A DNA stretch of 64,000 nucleotides from Roseomonas sp. E05 (GCF_030063475.1 NZ_JASIRT010000003.1:186001-250000), one strand, 5' to 3'. Positions 1-10,176 are shown, numbered from the stretch's first letter. Numbers and translations are program-made. The notes: generated by a model from the sequence alone, not told the origin.

Positions 1-988
1 ACCAGCCGGCATCGTGCATGTCGTCGCTGTGGAAATGGATGGCGCCGTAGAGATGCGGCGCCTCGGTCCACTGCACCGTGCTGCCGTCCCAGTTGGCACC
101 GGTCATGCCGCGCATGGGCAAATGGCGCAGCCTGCCATCAAGGCGGTTGGCGGAGAGGTCACGCACCCGGTCGGTCGGGATCTCCCGCGAGAAGTCCCAG
201 GCGGCGAGCAGGTCCGGGTCGCCCGGCGGCGGCGCGAGGCTTTCGCAAAGGGCGCGCAGGGCGGCGGCATCGAGCGCGGTGGCGTGCAGGCGCGGGCGGT
301 CGAGCTTGCCATCAAAATGGACGGCGGTCAGCGGCGCATCGCCGCCCTCCCGCGCCTGGGCGGCGATGACAAGCGCCGTCGCTTCAGGCCATGCGAGGGT
401 CTTCGGCCCGACCGCGGTGGCTTCGCCGCTGCGATCGCGCCCCGCCTGCGGGTCGAGGCTCTGCTGCACCACGCGGATCTCACCGGCCTCGGCATCCAGC
501 ACGCCGCCGACGAAGACCCACTCCCGCTCCAGCAGGGGCCGCGGCGCCGTGACGCGCCAGGATTGGCCATTGCCGCCAATCTCGAACTCCAGCCGCCCCT
601 CGGCGTCGAGACCGAGGCGCCAGCCTTCCCGCCGGTCCTCCCGCCAGCGGGAGAGAATGGTCTGCGGCCCGGCGAGCGGCGCCGTCGGCCAGAGGAAGCA
701 GCCGACGGAGAGGGAGCCCGCCCGCCGCAGCGCCGGCGCATCGGGCACGATGGCGCAGGAGCCGGGATGCAGCGGCTGGTGGCGCAGCGCCACGCGCCCG
801 TCGATGGGCGTGCCGGGCGTGGTGAAGCGCAGCCCCGGCCCGTCCGGGTCGGGGTCGCCGCAGCGCACGCGCAGCAGCGTGGCTTCCGCTTCCCCCAGGC
901 TGGCGCTGGAGAGATGGAAGGCGACCTCCTCGCCCGGCGAGACGACCAGCGGCCAGGCATAGCCGAGGACAGCGGTGGTGTCGGTCAT
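1..988 (-). CDS. N,N-dimethylformamidase large-subunit-like protein (partial, C-terminus off the left edge)
   Basis: The frame opens with ATG at 988 (MTDTTAVLGYAWPLVVSPGE) and stays open for about 329 codons to the window edge. The visible part looks like N-terminal beta-sandwich and LamG-like regions (for example AWDFSREIPTDRVRDLSANR and YGAIHFHSDDMHDAG near the edge), as in the long beta subunit of DMF amidohydrolase, whose full length is about 760 residues. That enzyme splits N,N-dimethylformamide into dimethylamine and formate; the substrate here is unknown. The start overlaps the stop of the small-subunit-like gene as ATGA, so the two are probably translationally coupled. The catalytic C-terminal half is not in the window, so the family call rests on the N-terminal half and on the paired small subunit. 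Confidence 0.68.
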   Translation of the reverse strand, partial: MTDTTAVLGYAWPLVVSPGEEVAFHLSSASLGEAEATLLRVRCGDPDPDGPGLRFTTPGTPIDGRVALRHQPLHPGSCAIVPDAPALRRAGSLSVGCFLWPTAPLAGPQTILSRWREDRREGWRLGLDAEGRLEFEIGGNGQSWRVTAPRPLLEREWVFVGGVLDAEAGEIRVVQQSLDPQAGRDRSGEATAVGPKTLAWPEATALVIAAQAREGGDAPLTAVHFDGKLDRPRLHATALDAAALRALCESLAPPPGDPDLLAAWDFSREIPTDRVRDLSANRLDGRLRHLPMRGMTGANWDGSTVQWTEAPHLYGAIHFHSDDMHDAGW

Positions 989-1329
989 GCGGCGGAGCTT
1001 CCATCCTCCAGCTTCTGCCCCGTCAGCGCCTCCCAGCGCAGGACGAAGACCGCCCATTCGGCGGCGGCGAGATCGGTGAAGATGCGGTTGGGAAAGGTCT
1101 CGACCGGCGCGCCGCGGCGCCCGGGCAGGCGCCCGAGCATCCAGCGGCGGTTCGGCTCCAGCACGATCAGCACGTGGCGCCGGCCAAGGCCCGACCAGCG
1201 CATCCGGTGCAGCAGCTTCTGCAGCGCGTCGCTGTGCGGCCCGCGCGGCTTACGGCGGAACTCCTCCACCAGGTCGAGCCGCGACGGGTCCACCGGCCAG
1301 TGCGCCGCCTCGGGGTCGTTGACCAGCAT
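985..1329 (-). CDS. N,N-dimethylformamidase small-subunit-like protein
   Basis: A 114-residue protein. Its layout resembles my memory of the alpha subunit of DMF amidohydrolase (about 130 residues): an LVEEF.RKPRGPHSDALQKL segment, a central aromatic/arginine strand (HVLIVLEPNRRWMLGRL) and a C-terminal LAAAEWAVFVLRWE helix. In that enzyme the small subunit packs against the large one. It starts 7 bases after the stop of the binding-protein gene and overlaps the large-subunit start by four bases. No strong ribosome binding site is visible, so expression probably depends on coupling to the upstream gene. The comparison is from memory; an alignment would settle it. Confidence 0.6.
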   Translation of the reverse strand: MLVNDPEAAHWPVDPSRLDLVEEFRRKPRGPHSDALQKLLHRMRWSGLGRRHVLIVLEPNRRWMLGRLPGRRGAPVETFPNRIFTDLAAAEWAVFVLRWEALTGQKLEDGSSAA

Positions 1330-1336
1330 CGGTGCG

Positions 1337-2392
1337 TCAGGCCGTCAGCCAGGTCACCCAGCGCTCGCGCAGCGCCGGGCGGTTCTGGGCGATCCAGTCA
1401 TAGTCGGCGATCACCAGCTTCTCCCAGTTCTCCGGCCAGGAGGGGCGGAAGCGCCGCTCGGCCTCCGGCACCAGCGCGGGCGCCTCGCGGTTGTTGGAAT
1501 CGAAGCTGACCTTCTCGCTGAAGGCCAGGTGCTCCTTCGCGTTCTGCACGAAGAAGTCGAGGAACTTGAGGGCATTCTCGGTGTTCGGCCCGCCCTTCAG
1601 CACCGCCCAGTTGCCGACATCGCGGATCGCCTGGTTCCAGGTGAAGTCGAACTCGCCGCTCTTCGCCAGCGGCACGGAGCGGCTGGAATAGGCCATGGTC
1701 ATCACCGCGTCGCCGCCGCGCATGATCTGCATGCAGTTGTCGCCGCTCTTCCACCACGCCGCGACATGCGGCTTGATGCTGTCGAGCTTGCGGTAGGCGC
1801 GATCGAGATCCATCGGGAAGAGCTTGTCGCGCGGCACGCCATCCGCCATCAGCGCGGCCAGGGGCACCCACCATTCGCGGTCGCCGGTGTCCGGCAGGGA
1901 GCGCGGGCCGGGGAACTTCTGCACGTCGAAGAAATCCGCCCAGGAGGTCAGGCCCTTGTCGGGGAAGGCCTTCTTGCTCCAGACCATCGTCATGCCGCCG
2001 GCGGTGCGGATGATGCCCTTGTCGAAGCAGGCATTCGGCAGCGCATGCGCCACGATGCCCGGCATGCCCTTGCAGTCGATGGTCTGCAGCATCTCGACGT
2101 GCTGGATCAGGTCCGGCGGCGTCGCCGTGACGATGTCGAAGGGAATGTTGCCGCTGCGTGCGCCGGCCTGCGCCCTGGCCCATTGGTCCGGCAGCTCGAT
2201 CGGAATCGAGCGGACGCGGATGCCGGTCTCCTGCTCGAAGCGCCTGTAGAAATGCTCCTGCAGGCTGCGCTCCATCAGCCCGCCCGTCGCGGCGATGATG
2301 ACCTCGCCCTTGCCCTGCGCCCGCGCCAGGCGCGGCGCGCCGAGCGCCGTCAGCGCTGAAGCGGCGAGAAGTCCTCTGCGGTTGATTTCCAT
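1337..2392 (-). CDS. ABC transporter substrate-binding protein, polyamine/PotD type (importer 1)
   Basis: A 351-residue periplasmic family 1 binding protein. The N-terminus MEINRRGLLAASALTALGAP has a twin-arginine-like signal (NRRGLLAA) and a probable cleavage site after ARA, so folded export by Tat is plausible. The mature part has the usual PotD features (GEVIIAATGGLMERSLQEHF, KFPGPRSLPDTGDREWWVP, NTENALKFLDFFVQNAKEHL). It should deliver its ligand to the permease pair encoded upstream. It lies in the same operon as the ATPase, permeases and GntR gene, separated from GntR by a family 1 palindromic repeat, and directly before the DMF-amidase-like genes. This suggests the ligand is an amide or its product. 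Confidence 0.88.
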   Translation of the reverse strand: MEINRRGLLAASALTALGAPRLARAQGKGEVIIAATGGLMERSLQEHFYRRFEQETGIRVRSIPIELPDQWARAQAGARSGNIPFDIVTATPPDLIQHVEMLQTIDCKGMPGIVAHALPNACFDKGIIRTAGGMTMVWSKKAFPDKGLTSWADFFDVQKFPGPRSLPDTGDREWWVPLAALMADGVPRDKLFPMDLDRAYRKLDSIKPHVAAWWKSGDNCMQIMRGGDAVMTMAYSSRSVPLAKSGEFDFTWNQAIRDVGNWAVLKGGPNTENALKFLDFFVQNAKEHLAFSEKVSFDSNNREAPALVPEAERRFRPSWPENWEKLVIADYDWIAQNRPALRERWVTWLTA

Positions 2393-2412
2393 TGCCCAGC
2401 TTCCCTGTCTGC

Positions 2413-2466
2413 GAAAGGCCGGGGGAATGAATTCCCCCGGACCCCCTTCTTTTTTCTGTCAGTTCG
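2413..2466. repeat. Family 1 palindromic repeat, single unit
   Basis: Starts GAAAGGCC, then a palindrome with arms CCGGGGGAAT (2419-2428) and ATTCCCCCGG (2431-2440) around GA, followed by ACCCCC, a T/C tract and CTGTCAGTT. The same order of blocks recurs near 6064, 8455, 36408 and 54146. This copy lies inside an operon, between the GntR stop and the binding-protein start, so it would form a hairpin in the polycistronic mRNA. Confidence 0.85.
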
Positions 2467-2492
2467 GCCATTGCGAGAGCAGCGCAGCATGG

Positions 2493-3185
2493 TCATGCGC
2501 CCTCCATCCGGCCCAGCAGCGCCACGAGGTTCGCGCCACCCTCCGTCAGGTCGGCGCAGAGCGCCGCCCGCGTCGCCAGCGGGTCATGCGCCCGCAGGCC
2601 CTCGATGATGTCCAGGTGCCGGTGCCGGCCCGGATAGGTCGGCCGCGCATCGGGATAGAGAAAGGCATGCATCGGGCCGTTGCGCAGCCAGATGCTCTCG
2701 ATGATGGTCAGCAGCTCCGGCATCGCCGCCGCGCGATAGAGGCCGTGATGAAAGGCCCAGTTGGCGCGGTTGGCGGCCACCGCGTCGGCAGCCTCCTCGG
2801 CGGCGGTCAGCGCGGCATGCGCCGCGTCCAGTGCCGCGATGCCGGCCTCGTCGATGCGCAATGCCGCCGCCTCGGCCGCCAGGCCCTCAAGCTCAAGCCG
2901 GATGGTGCGAAGCTCAAGGTACTGGTCCAGGGTCAGCCCGGCCACGGTGATCGAGCGCGCCGCCTCCAGCCGCAGCGCCCGCTCGCGCGCGAGCTGCACC
3001 ACCGCCTCCCGCACCGGCGTCTCCGAGACCTGCATCGCCGCCGCAAGATCGCGGATCTTCAGCCGCTGGCCCGGGCGCATCCGCCCCTCGAACAGCGCCG
3101 TGCGCAGCTCCTCATAAACCCGCCCGGCGAGGTTCTCCCGCCCCACCGGCGCCACGAAATCGATGATCTGCGCTGCTTCCGCCAT
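2493..3185 (-). CDS. GntR family transcriptional regulator (FCD/FadR-type)
   Basis: About 230 residues. An N-terminal winged helix (roughly residues 15-75: LAGRVYEELRTALFEGRMRP and IRDLAAAMQVSETPVREAV) is followed by an all-helical FCD ligand domain. I chose ATG 3185 (MAEAAQIIDF), which follows AAGGAT and a GGAG; a start at 3212 would overlap the permease stop by 23 bases. The gene sits inside the importer operon, four bases after the second permease. Such regulators bind short AT-centred palindromes as dimers, and TTGATATATCAA at 6021-6032, upstream of this operon, is the obvious candidate site. The effector is likely the transported compound (inference). Confidence 0.9.
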   Translation of the reverse strand: MAEAAQIIDFVAPVGRENLAGRVYEELRTALFEGRMRPGQRLKIRDLAAAMQVSETPVREAVVQLARERALRLEAARSITVAGLTLDQYLELRTIRLELEGLAAEAAALRIDEAGIAALDAAHAALTAAEEAADAVAANRANWAFHHGLYRAAAMPELLTIIESIWLRNGPMHAFLYPDARPTYPGRHRHLDIIEGLRAHDPLATRAALCADLTEGGANLVALLGRMEGA

Positions 3186-3189
3186 ATCC

Positions 3190-4014
3190 TTAGCCACTCC
3201 TTGCCGCGGCACGCCGCTCCGCGGCGCGCTTCAGCACGAAGCCCAGCAAGAGGGCAAGCACTGTCAGCGCCGTCAGCATGGTGGCGACGGCCGCGAGGGT
3301 GGGGGAGATGTTGTAGTCGATGTCCTCGAACATCTTGCGGGGCAGGGATTTCCGGTCCAGCGCCGAGATGAAGAAGGAGACCACCGGCTCGTCGAAGGAG
3401 ATGATGAAGGCGAAGAGCGCCGCCGAGACCACGCCCGGCGCGATCAGCGGCAGGGTGACATGGCGGAAGGTGGCGAACCGCCCCGCTCCGCAGGAGAGCG
3501 CCGCCCGCTCCAGCTGGGCATCGAAGCGGTAGAGCGCCGCCAGCACGGTGAAGACGACGAAGGGCAGCGCCAGCACCGTATGCGCCATGGTGAAGCCCAG
3601 CAGCGTGCCGGTCAGCCGCAGCCGCTCGAAGACCAGGAACATGGCCACCGCCAGCGCCACATGCGGCACGATCACCGGCCCGACCACCAGCAGCTCCACC
3701 AGCCCCCGCCCGGGTAGCCGCCCCCGCACCAGCGCCAGCGCCAGCATGGTGCCGATGGCGGTGGCGCAGAGCGCGGTGAGCAGCGCCACCTCCAGGCTGA
3801 ACAGCGTGGCGGCCAGCCAGTCCGGGTCGCGGAAGTATTCGGCGTACCAGCGCAGCGAGAAGCCGGCGGGAGGGAAGCGCAGGAACCGCTCCGGCCCGAC
3901 CGACATCGGGATGATGATCAGCGTGGGCAGCAGCAGGAAGACGGTGACGGCATAGGCCGCCGCGTTCACCACCATGCGCCCGGCCCGGTTCGGCGTGCTG
4001 CGCGGGGCCGCCAT
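3190..4014 (-). CDS. ABC transporter permease, PotC type (importer 1)
   Basis: A 274-residue inner-membrane protein with about six hydrophobic helices, starting with a long one near the N-terminus (VFLLLPTLIIIPMSV). The ATPase-contacting EAA-type loop is visible as LERAALSCGAGRFATFRHVT followed by LPLIAPGV. It forms a heterodimeric channel with the product of the gene just upstream; the upstream stop and this start share bases at 4012-4016. The C-terminus is Arg-rich (VLKRAAERRAAARSG), normal for a cytoplasmic tail. Confidence 0.9.
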   Translation of the reverse strand: MAAPRSTPNRAGRMVVNAAAYAVTVFLLLPTLIIIPMSVGPERFLRFPPAGFSLRWYAEYFRDPDWLAATLFSLEVALLTALCATAIGTMLALALVRGRLPGRGLVELLVVGPVIVPHVALAVAMFLVFERLRLTGTLLGFTMAHTVLALPFVVFTVLAALYRFDAQLERAALSCGAGRFATFRHVTLPLIAPGVVSAALFAFIISFDEPVVSFFISALDRKSLPRKMFEDIDYNISPTLAAVATMLTALTVLALLLGFVLKRAAERRAAARSG

Positions 4015-4879
4015 CAGGCCTGCCCCACGAAACGGTCCAGCCGCACGGCGCGGCGGAACAGCAGCACCAGCACCAGCACGAAGGCGAGCAGGATGCCGAC
4101 CAGCGCCCCGGCGAAGGGCCAGTCCAGCAACTCCCGCACCTGCTGCGAGACGAGCGTGGCGATCATCATCTGCTGCGGCCCGCCGATCAGCGCCGGCGTG
4201 ACGAAGAAGCCCAGCGCCAGCAGGAAGACCATCAGGCAGCCGGAGGTGACGCCCGGCAGGCAGAGCGGCCAGATCACCTCGCGGAAGGTGGCCCAGGGCG
4301 AGGCGCCGAGCATCTGCGCCGCGCGCGGGTAGTCCTCGGGGATTCCCTTCAGTGCGGAGTAGAGCGGCAGCACCATGAAGGGCAGCAGCACATGCGCCAT
4401 AGCCAGCACCACCGCGCCTTCCGTGTAGAGCAGGCGCACCGGCTGCCCGACCAGGCCGAGCTGCCCCAGGATCTGGTTGATGATGCCGTTGCGTTGCAGC
4501 AGCACCATCCAGGCATAGGTGCGCACCAGCACGGAGGTCCAGAGCGGCAGCAGCACCGCCGCGCCCAGCAGCGCAAGCCCCACCCCGCGGCTGCGCGACA
4601 TCACCCAGGCCAGCGGCCAGGCCAGCAGCAGCGCCAGCAGCGTGACGAGGAAGGCAATGCGCAGCGTGCGCAGCATCACCCGCAGATAGACGGGCTCTTC
4701 CAGCGCGTGGGCATAGTTCCCAAGGCTCGGCGCCGGCACGAAAAGACTTTCGTGCAGCAGCATCACCAGCGGCAGGATGAAGACAACGAGCAGCAGCAGC
4801 AGGAAGGGCGCCGCCAGGGCCAGGCTGGCGGCTGGGCTGAAGCGCCGTCCGCCCAGCAGGAAGCGTGGCGGCCGGCGGC

Positions 4880-4883
<4 letters not shown>
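4014..4883 (-). CDS. ABC transporter permease, PotB type (importer 1)
   Basis: A 289-residue inner-membrane permease with six predicted helices. The signature loop DYPRAAQMLGASPWATFREV followed by LPGV matches the EAA motif that docks on the ATPase. A short positive N-terminus (MSRRPPRFLLGGRRF) precedes helix 1, as in PotB. The start overlaps the ATPase stop as ATGA (4880-4883). With the PotC-type partner it makes the membrane channel for the periplasmic ligand. Confidence 0.9.
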
Positions 4884-5983
<1,100 letters not shown>

Positions 5984-6020
5984 CCTGCCTCCTCTGCGGC
6001 TTGGTTCAAAATCAGACTAT

Positions 6021-6032
6021 TTGATATATCAA
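6021..6032. promoter_or_regulatory. Candidate GntR operator, TTGATATATCAA
   Basis: A perfect 12-bp AT-rich palindrome in otherwise GC-rich DNA, 38 bases upstream of the GTG start of the importer operon that encodes a GntR/FCD regulator. The size and AT centre fit FCD-type operators. A related site, TGATAT-N5-ATATCA, lies at 10314-10330 before the amidase. Direct binding has not been shown. Confidence 0.55.
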
Positions 6033-6063
6033 GCGGGCTGCAAGTGGTCCCGCCCGCCTCTGA

Positions 6064-6110
6064 AAGGGCAGAAAGAAGGGCGTTCGGGGGAATTCATTTC
6101 CTTGAGCTTT
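6064..6110. repeat. Family 1 palindromic repeat, degenerate unit
   Basis: Aligns in reverse orientation to the family unit: GGGCAGAAAGAAGGG, then TCGGGGGAATTCATTTCC and, after a few bases, GAGCTTTC. One arm of the palindrome has decayed. It overlaps the last codons and the TGA (6094-6096) of the penicillin-acylase gene, so the stop codon lies within the ATTCAT core. Confidence 0.6.
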
Positions 6111-8433
6111 CGTCCCCGCCGGGCGCCAGTTGCTGCCGGTGCCGTGCGGCCTGCTCAATGCTTTCCCAGCCATAGCGCATCGGCACCATCCGCGTGGCCG
6201 ACCAGGGTGCGTTCTGGTCGGCATAGTGGGGGCTGCCCGGCTGGCCTGAGGCGCCGTGGAACACCACCCAGCGGCAGCCCTCCCAATCGCCGACGTCGAA
6301 GACATAGCGGGCCAGGGCGCCGTAGGTGGCGGCCGGCCCGCTGGCGCAGAGCAGGCCATTGGCCAGCACCGTGTCGTTGTCGCCGCCCACCGGGCGGGAG
6401 GGCGGGTCGAGCAGGGGCGCCGCCTCCGGGAACAGGGCCGAGAGCGGGTGGGCGAAGCGCGGCTGGTGCGCCTCGCCCCAGGGAGCGTCGGCCGGCGTCG
6501 CGGCGGCGCGGGCGAGGGCGGCCTGCAGCGCCTGCTCCCAGTTCCAGCCCTTGAGGAGACTGGCATCGTTGCGGCGCAGCAGTTCGGGCAGCGTCCACCA
6601 GAGCTGGTTCAGCGGCGCGATGCCGGGTGGCACCTGCGCCAGCGGGCTGGCCCCGGCTTCGGCGAGACCACTGCGCTCGGCGAGAATGGCGGTCAGTGCC
6701 CGGCGCAGCGCGATATAGGCGCCCGGTGCGCTGGCGCCCGCCTCCATGCGGCCGTCCCACGCCAGCAGGCGCTCGCGCAGCGCGGCGGCGGCGGGTTCGG
6801 CGGGGGCAGGCAGGGCAGCCAGCCGGTCGCGCAGCAGCAGCGCGTTGGGCGAGAGCGTGTCGGCATGGATGCCCGCCGCATCCTCCGGCGCGAAGGCGCC
6901 CCCTTCCGCCAGCCGCGCGGCGATGCGGCGGGCGCGATAGGGCGGATGGCAGTCGGTGCAGAGATAGTCGGCATGCGCGTCATCGGCGACGACGCGGTTG
7001 TTGGCGGTGACGATGATGCCGCCCTCGGGATCGAGGCTGCGTGGCATGTCCTCATGCGCGATCCAGCCCTGCCAGTCATGCCCGGCCACCCAGCCCGGCA
7101 CGGGAAGCCAGCCATTCTCGCGCGGCCGGCGTGGCAGACGCGCACGCACGAGGTGGCCGATATGCCCTTCCGTGTCGCCGGCCACCAGGTTGTGGTCGAT
7201 CAGCCCCCAGCCGCGCGTTGCCTCGTACAGCGCCTCCACGCCGGTGGCGGTGGTCATGCGCGGCAGGCAGTCGAAGGAGAGATCGGTCTCGGCGAACTGC
7301 ACCGAGCGCAGCGCGATGGCGGTGCCCCGGGCCGGGTCGCCGGCGATCACCGGCCCATGGCGGGTCTCAACGACCTCGAAATCGCGGACTGCTCCGCCGC
7401 GGATGCGGATGCTGTCGCGCCGGCGCGTGACGGGTGCCGGGCCATCGGGCGCCTGGGTATGGGTGGCGTCGGCGTCGAAGCGCTCCAGGAACAGGTCATG
7501 GATGTCCATGAAGGCATGCGTGACGCAGTAGGCGACGCGGCCATTATGCGCAAAATGCGGGAAGCCCGGCACGCCCGGCACGGTCAGGCCGATCATGTCG
7601 AACTCGCCGCAGGCGACATGGTGCTGCGCGTACATGTTCGGGATTTCGAAGACACGGTGCGGATCGCCTGCCAGCACGGGCCGGCCGGTGGTGCTGCGTG
7701 ACGGCCCCACCGCCCAGTTGTTGCTGCCGCCGCCGGTCTCGTCGCCGCCGGACTCCTTCCCCATGCTTTCCAGCAGCGCCCGGATGGCGGGCGCCAGCGC
7801 CGCCAGATCCGCCTGCAGGCGGTCTGCCTCCACGCCGGGCGGGATGCAGAGCAGGTCGGTGCCGCCATCGTCGTAGCGCAGCTTCGCCGCGCCTTCAGGC
7901 CCCACCACGGGCAGGGCGGCCGCGCGCCACAGCTTGAACCATACCGAGCCCATCAGCAGTCCGAGCCGGCGCATCACCGCGATGCTGTGCCAGGTCTCCC
8001 AGGGCTCCGGCCCGTCTTTCAGCAGCGTGTATTCGACCGGCTTCGGCTGGTCGCTCTCGATCCAGGCGTTCACGCCGGCGCTGTAGGCCTCCAGCATCTC
8101 GCGCGCGGCTCCGCCCAGCGCGGCGAAATCCCGCCGGCAAACGGCTTCCATGCCGAGGCGGCGGGCCAGGATGTCGCTCTCCGCCGCCGGGGCGCCGAGC
8201 CACTCCGCCGCACGGCCGATGGCGCGGCGCCGCGTCAGGTCCATCTGGAAAAGCCGGTCCTGCGCATGGACAAAGCCCAAAGCCATCCAGGCGTCGCGGC
8301 TCGTGGCCGCGCGGATATGCGGGATGCCCCACTCGTCGCGCAGGACGGTGGCGGGAGCGGAGAGGCCGGGAAGGGGGAGCGTGCCGTCGAGATCGGGCAG
8401 CGCGGCTTCGAGCGTGGCGCGGTCGAGGGGCAT
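6094..8433 (-). CDS. Penicillin acylase family (Ntn-hydrolase) protein
   Basis: A 779-residue member of the penicillin amidase family, which cleaves amide bonds using an N-terminal Ser formed by self-processing. The A-chain part has VLRDEWGIPHIRAATSRDAW and GFVHAQDRLFQMDLTRR. The expected nucleophile is Ser at about 237 in GGGSNNWAVGPSRS, followed by GRPVLAGDPH and conserved Asn/Arg-containing blocks. No clear signal peptide is visible, so a cytoplasmic location is likely, unlike secreted penicillin acylases. ATG 8433 follows CAAGGACC. It lies between a peptide-type binding protein gene and the amide-related importer operon. The natural substrate is unknown; N-acyl amino acids, lactones or amides are all possible. 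Confidence 0.9.
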   Translation of the reverse strand: MPLDRATLEAALPDLDGTLPLPGLSAPATVLRDEWGIPHIRAATSRDAWMALGFVHAQDRLFQMDLTRRRAIGRAAEWLGAPAAESDILARRLGMEAVCRRDFAALGGAAREMLEAYSAGVNAWIESDQPKPVEYTLLKDGPEPWETWHSIAVMRRLGLLMGSVWFKLWRAAALPVVGPEGAAKLRYDDGGTDLLCIPPGVEADRLQADLAALAPAIRALLESMGKESGGDETGGGSNNWAVGPSRSTTGRPVLAGDPHRVFEIPNMYAQHHVACGEFDMIGLTVPGVPGFPHFAHNGRVAYCVTHAFMDIHDLFLERFDADATHTQAPDGPAPVTRRRDSIRIRGGAVRDFEVVETRHGPVIAGDPARGTAIALRSVQFAETDLSFDCLPRMTTATGVEALYEATRGWGLIDHNLVAGDTEGHIGHLVRARLPRRPRENGWLPVPGWVAGHDWQGWIAHEDMPRSLDPEGGIIVTANNRVVADDAHADYLCTDCHPPYRARRIAARLAEGGAFAPEDAAGIHADTLSPNALLLRDRLAALPAPAEPAAAALRERLLAWDGRMEAGASAPGAYIALRRALTAILAERSGLAEAGASPLAQVPPGIAPLNQLWWTLPELLRRNDASLLKGWNWEQALQAALARAAATPADAPWGEAHQPRFAHPLSALFPEAAPLLDPPSRPVGGDNDTVLANGLLCASGPAATYGALARYVFDVGDWEGCRWVVFHGASGQPGSPHYADQNAPWSATRMVPMRYGWESIEQAARHRQQLAPGGDESSRK

Positions 8434-8454
8434 CGGTGGTCCTTGGCGGAGGGG

Positions 8455-8598
8455 AAGGGCGGGGGAGAAGGAATTCTCCCCCGCACCCCCTCATCTTTTT
8501 CTGTTCGTTTGTCCGGCGGGCTGGCGGCGCCGTCGCGCGCAACGCCAACTGACAAAAAGAAGATGGGGGTCCGGGGGAATTCCTTCCCCCGGCCTTTC
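8455..8598. repeat. Family 1 palindromic repeat, head-to-head pair
   Basis: Unit 1 has arms GCGGGGGAGAA (8459-8469) and TTCTCCCCCGC (8474-8484). Unit 2, inverted, has CCGGGGGAA (8571-8579) and TTCCCCCGG (8584-8592) and ends in GGCCTTTC. The inner flanks are themselves inverted copies (ACCCCCTCATCTTTTTCTGT against AACTGACAAAAAGAAGATGG). The element fills almost the whole gap between the penicillin-acylase gene and the family 5 binding-protein gene and abuts the latter's stop at 8599. Confidence 0.85.
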
Positions 8599-10176
8599 TC
8601 AGACTTCCACCTGCCAGAACATCGGGAAGCTGGATTCGATCATGTTCTTCAGCCGCGCGCGGTAGCCGGCGGGGCGCGAGAACTGGCCCCACATCACGCT
8701 CGGCACCGTCTCGTAGGCGACCTCCTGGATCCTGGTCGCGATCTCCTTGCGCGCGGCGGCGTCGGGCGCCTTCACAAAGTCCTCCAGCAGCCGCGTGGTG
8801 CGGGCGTCGCAGCTCCAGCCGGCATAGTCGACGCAGTTGTTGCCGATGTAGAAGTGGTTCAGCGGCGACATCATGTCCACGCCGTTGGAGTAGACGGGAT
8901 AGAGGCTCCAGCCTTCCTTCTTGCTGCGGCGGGCGAGCACGGTGCCCCAGTCCATCGTCTGCTCGTCCACGGTGAAGCCGGCGGCTTTCAGGTTCTCGGC
9001 CAGCACATGCCCCGCCGTCTGCGAGATGGAGCCGGCCACCTCCAGCATCACCACCGGCTCGCCCTTGTAGCCCGTCTTCTTCAGCTCGGCGCGGGCGCCC
9101 TCGATGTCCAGCCCGACGGCGCCCGCCCCCGCCTCGGTCTCCAGCGGTGTGCCGCACATGAAGAAGGAGTGGCAGGCATCCACGCGGAACTTCCCGGGAA
9201 TGCCGATGGCGGTGAGGATCGCCTTCTGGTCCACCAGCTTCCACAGCACGCGCCGCACCGCGGGGTCGGCGAAGGGGCCGCTGGCATGGTTCAGCCGGAA
9301 ATTGCCCTGGAACATGTGGATGCCGCCGAGGCCGATCAGCTTCACGTCCCGGTTGCGCTCCAGCAGGCCCAGGAAGTCGAAGGGCAGGTACTGCATGTAG
9401 TCGATCTCGCCGACGCCGAGCGCATTGGCCCCGGTGGTGTCGTCCGGCATGACCTTCAGCACGAGCTGCTCGATCTTCACCCGCTTGCCGCCCGAGAGGA
9501 AATCCGGCGCCTCGTCGCGCGGCACGTATTTGTCGTGGCGCTCCAGCACCATGCTGTCGCCGGTGCGCCAGAGGTCGGAGCGGAAGCGGAAGGGGCCGGA
9601 GCCGGTGATCTCCTTGATGCGCTGGTCGCCCGCCGCCTTGATGATGCGCTCCGGCATCATGACCGGCACCGGCGCGTTCGGCTTGCCCAGCACGTCGAGC
9701 ATCAGCGGGAAGGGCTCCTTGAGCGTGATGGCGATGGTCTTCGCGTCCTTCGCCGCGAAGCTGGCGCCGGCGGCCATGATCATCCGCCCGAGCCCGTCGC
9801 GCGGCGCCCAGCGTGCCAGCGAGGCGGCACAGTCGGCGGCGGTGACGGGCGCGCCGTCATGCCAGAGCAGCCCGTCGCGCAGCGGGATGGTCCAGGCCAG
9901 TCCGTCCTCCGAGACCTCGTGCCCGGCGGCCATCTGCGGGCGGATGTTGCCCGCCGAGTCCATCGAGAACAGCGTGTCGAAGACATGGTAGGCGAAGGTG
10001 CGGGTGATCGCCGCCGTGGTCATGTGCGGGTCGAGGATGACGACCTCGGATTCCAGCACGGCGGTGACCTGTCCGCCGGCCGCGCGGGCGGGTCGCGGCA
10101 TGCCGATCAGCGGCAAGGCCATGGCGGCGGCGCTGCCCGCGAGCAGACTGCGCCTGTTGAAGCCTTCTCGGATCAT
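8599..10176 (-). CDS. ABC transporter substrate-binding protein, family 5 (peptide/DppA type)
   Basis: A 525-residue periplasmic binding protein. The N-terminus (MIREGFNRRSLLAGSAAAMA) has a twin-arginine-type signal with cleavage near ARA. Family 5 hallmarks follow: VVILDPHMTTAAITRTFAYH, LRDGLLWHDGAPVTAADC, YMQYLPFDFLGLLERN and the late NHFYIGNNCVDYAGW. Members bind oligopeptides, nickel, glutathione or other amphipathic ligands. No permease or ATPase lies next to it, so it is an orphan that may feed another transporter. ATG 10176 follows GGGAGAG. It is divergent from the amidase, with about 210 bases between starts. Confidence 0.88.
   Translation of the reverse strand: MIREGFNRRSLLAGSAAAMALPLIGMPRPARAAGGQVTAVLESEVVILDPHMTTAAITRTFAYHVFDTLFSMDSAGNIRPQMAAGHEVSEDGLAWTIPLRDGLLWHDGAPVTAADCAASLARWAPRDGLGRMIMAAGASFAAKDAKTIAITLKEPFPLMLDVLGKPNAPVPVMMPERIIKAAGDQRIKEITGSGPFRFRSDLWRTGDSMVLERHDKYVPRDEAPDFLSGGKRVKIEQLVLKVMPDDTTGANALGVGEIDYMQYLPFDFLGLLERNRDVKLIGLGGIHMFQGNFRLNHASGPFADPAVRRVLWKLVDQKAILTAIGIPGKFRVDACHSFFMCGTPLETEAGAGAVGLDIEGARAELKKTGYKGEPVVMLEVAGSISQTAGHVLAENLKAAGFTVDEQTMDWGTVLARRSKKEGWSLYPVYSNGVDMMSPLNHFYIGNNCVDYAGWSCDARTTRLLEDFVKAPDAAARKEIATRIQEVAYETVPSVMWGQFSRPAGYRARLKNMIESSFPMFWQVEV

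Noticed and set aside
14-2359. Long plus-strand open frame opposite the DMF-amidase-like and binding-protein genes
   Set aside because: It is antisense to well-supported genes and shows the Arg/Gly/Ala/His-rich composition of GC-rich shadow frames. Similar long shadows (for example 30353-33547 opposite carB and 56080-57447 opposite metF) were rejected for the same reason.
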